DNA of 64,000 bases from the NCBI GenBank assembly GCA_963969495.1, contig OZ018323.1:81230919-81294918 (forward strand), read 5' to 3'. Below are positions 62,331-64,000 of this stretch, one piece after another; position 1 is the stretch's first letter, and the number at the start of each line of letters is the position of its first letter. Origin of the DNA: Ceratothoa steindachneri (taxonomy: Eukaryota; Arthropoda; Malacostraca; Isopoda; Cymothoidae). The notes below the pieces were generated by a model, which had not been told where the DNA came from, made no database searches, and saw only the letters and a program-made list of their open reading frames with translations. The position numbers and the translations under genes are program-made.

Positions 62331-62613
62331 ATTATAGTAATTGTATACCCGTTTATTTGCTCGCATTTGCACCAGGACGAAGAGAATCTGAGCAGCCTGA
62401 TATACCACTGTGTACGGCAAGCAGATGGCACAGTTACCGATCGAATCCTTATCATTTATCCTCATTGAAAGCTAAATTTTATATTCAAAATTTTATTCAA
62501 TTTATGTCTATTAGTAGATTTAGGAAAAAAATCATGCCTATTTTTTATTTTGTAAAATATTTGGTCAGACCTTTGATTTTGAAATTCTGCCAAGTGCAAT
62601 TTCATCGAGGATT

Positions 62614-62619
62614 AATAAA
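62614..62619 (+). terminator. UGT: candidate UGT polyadenylation signal
   Basis: AATAAA 284 nt after the stop codon, followed within 20 nt by a TGTGTATAATG stretch. It is the best hexamer after the stop; the true cleavage site cannot be confirmed. Confidence 0.5.
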
Positions 62620-62692
62620 TGTGTATAATGTAATATGAAATGAACATGGTTTAATTCTCAAGATCCTGGTCCATATAAAAACAGATTAGACC

Positions 62693-62968
62693 ACAGGTGG
62701 CCAAACTTGCCTATTGGAATAGCCACGCACGATAAACTTCATAAAGGTGAGAGCGGCAGGACAAATTTAAATACCCATTTACATTGTTTAATATATATTT
62801 TGTTGCTCAGATTTTATGTAAATATTAAGAAGTACATGTATGCAATAGTTTTTTTTTAATATATGACTTTCTTTTAAATGCTAGTTACAAAAAAATGAGC
62901 TTAGTCAATATACGAGTAGTTTCAAAGAGCTGCGTATGGCTCGCAGGCATCATCGATTTGGCCACCCC
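62693..62968. mobile_element. hAT-like miniature element, ~276 bp
   Basis: The left end ACAGGTGGCCAAACTT and right end ATTTGGCCACCCC form a GGTGGCCAAA inverted repeat common in miniature hAT elements. The flanks ATTAGACC and ATTAGAGG agree at 6 of 8 positions. It has no coding content. Confidence 0.5.
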
Positions 62969-63284
62969 ATTAGAGGCGTCACCTTCAGACGTGTCTCTAC
63001 TCGGACGGTGTTGATGTTGAAAAATAAACTTTGAAGTAGAGTAAGAATTGATTATTATTGCCTCGGAGCCTTTTGTAATATCACTCGCAAAAGGAAAGGC
63101 TAACAGTAAAAAAAAAAAAAAACCTGGAAAAAAGTGAGAACGTAATGAGGATATCAAAAACTACGATGAGAAATCTTACACTCCAACACTGAATGGACTC
63201 ACCCATCTCTCATCGAGGGGTTAAGATTACCGCTCGGTGTTTGGTTACTATTAAACGGTTAATCTTAACGCGCCTCTGACTGAA
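62969..63284. other. 3' flank of the UGT gene
   Basis: No gene; contains a poly-A run near 63109-63121. Confidence 0.5.
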
Positions 63285-63930
63285 GCATTCCCCCTGATTT
63301 TCGGGGAAAAATTTGCTTCTCAGGGGAATATGGATTCAAGTGGAAAACTTTGATTTTCCGGGGAAATTCTGTTTCTCTAGGGAAATTGTGATTGTAGGAG
63401 GAAATTGTGATAGTTCGGACAAAGAGGTAATTTTTATGGAAAAATTGTCATTCAGTGGAAAAGTTTATTTTTCTTGGAAATTGTGATTCTCCTGGAAAAG
63501 TCACTCTCCGGGGGGAAAATTATTCTACTTGTGGGAAATTATGGTTCTCGAGAGAAATTAAGATTTTTCTAGGGAAATTGTGTTTCAGTGGGAGGTTAGG
63601 GAAGTTGTGATTTTCGTGAAAAATTGGGATTCATTGGGACATTGGGAGAAAATTGTGATTTTCGTGGAAAATTATGATGCCTCGGGGAAAATGTGCTTCT
63701 CGTAGAAAATAGTCAGCTTACTGAGAAGTGTGATTATCTATGAAAATTATGAATCCTCTGAGAGCTAGTGATTTTTTTTCTGTGGAAATTGTCATTATCT
63801 GGGGAAATTGTGATTTTCGGGAAAATTTTTGATTGGCTCGGGAAAATGTGCTTCTTGAGGAAAATTGTGATTCAGAAGAGAAAAGGAAAAATTGAGATTC
63901 TTGCTGGAAATTGTGATTTTTTGTATTCAA
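63285..63930. repeat. degenerate ~20-bp minisatellite
   Basis: Loose tandem copies around GGGGAAATTGTGATTTTC. Units vary from about 17 to 24 bases, with many substitutions, and about 30 copies. The minus-strand frame at 63718-63930 (FSSESQFSS-like) is an artefact of the repeat. Confidence 0.8.
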
Positions 63931-64000
63931 GGAATATTTTTATAAAACTTCCACAGATTTCCTATGCATTTAACACGTTAACTGCGATGACTTGCAATGC

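Overview
The window is animal nuclear DNA, AT-rich and dominated by transposons, and it looks like an arthropod. A crustacean such as a copepod is my best guess, but nothing in the sequence fixes the taxon. The evidence is an intron-rich animal-type UDP-glucuronosyltransferase, several Tc1/mariner lineages, an I/Jockey-like LINE, CR1-like LINEs with an esterase-type ORF1, solo LTRs, hAT-type non-autonomous elements and long (AT)n runs. There are no operons or ribosome-binding sites.

The one host gene I can support is a UDP-glucuronosyltransferase (UGT) on the + strand from 4818 to 62330. Ten coding exons (4818-4985, 20228-20500, 27755-27948, 31556-31651, 34540-34633, 36411-36502, 36855-36988, 45329-45548, 49964-50107, 62195-62330) join with matching splice phases into 1551 nt, or 516 codons plus stop. 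The joined product keeps a signal peptide, the N-terminal catalytic His, the 44-residue UGT signature split over exons 7 and 8, a C-terminal membrane segment and a KxKxx ER-retrieval tail. A strong splice acceptor just upstream of the start codon suggests a 5' non-coding exon or a trans-spliced leader.

Almost everything else is transposon debris in the UGT introns and flanks. Intron 1 (15 kb) holds a near-complete LINE (about 5086-9945), a long-TIR IS630/Tc1-type element (12924-14712) and a CR1-like LINE on the minus strand (about 14713-18950). Intron 2 (7 kb) holds a third copy of the mariner seen at the window start, a BEL/Pao-like scrap, a solo-LTR-like element (23851-24915) and a decayed mariner (26436-27696). 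Intron 3 holds an old Tc1-like element (28318-31239) split by a younger Tc1 (29518-30993), which itself contains a 90-bp foldback. Intron 4 holds another Tc1-like element (32646-34175).

Intron 7 holds the most unusual object: a 6.6-kb element with about 600-bp inverted repeats (38317-44973). Its decayed ORF carries acidic motifs resembling an XPG/FEN/PIN-type nuclease, and a 237-bp foldback and a retrotransposon gag remnant lie inside it. Intron 8 holds about 1.1 kb of a 21-bp minisatellite. Intron 9 holds a second, heavily interrupted copy of the intron-3 Tc1-like family (51546-55737), a second solo LTR (58867-59900) and a ~78-bp satellite whose unit contains the terminus and target site of a hAT-like element that closes the array (60713-61397).

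Small decayed fragments were recognised by eye, so their edges are approximate. The UGT exons rest on phase-consistent splice sites plus family motifs and are the firmest part of this annotation.
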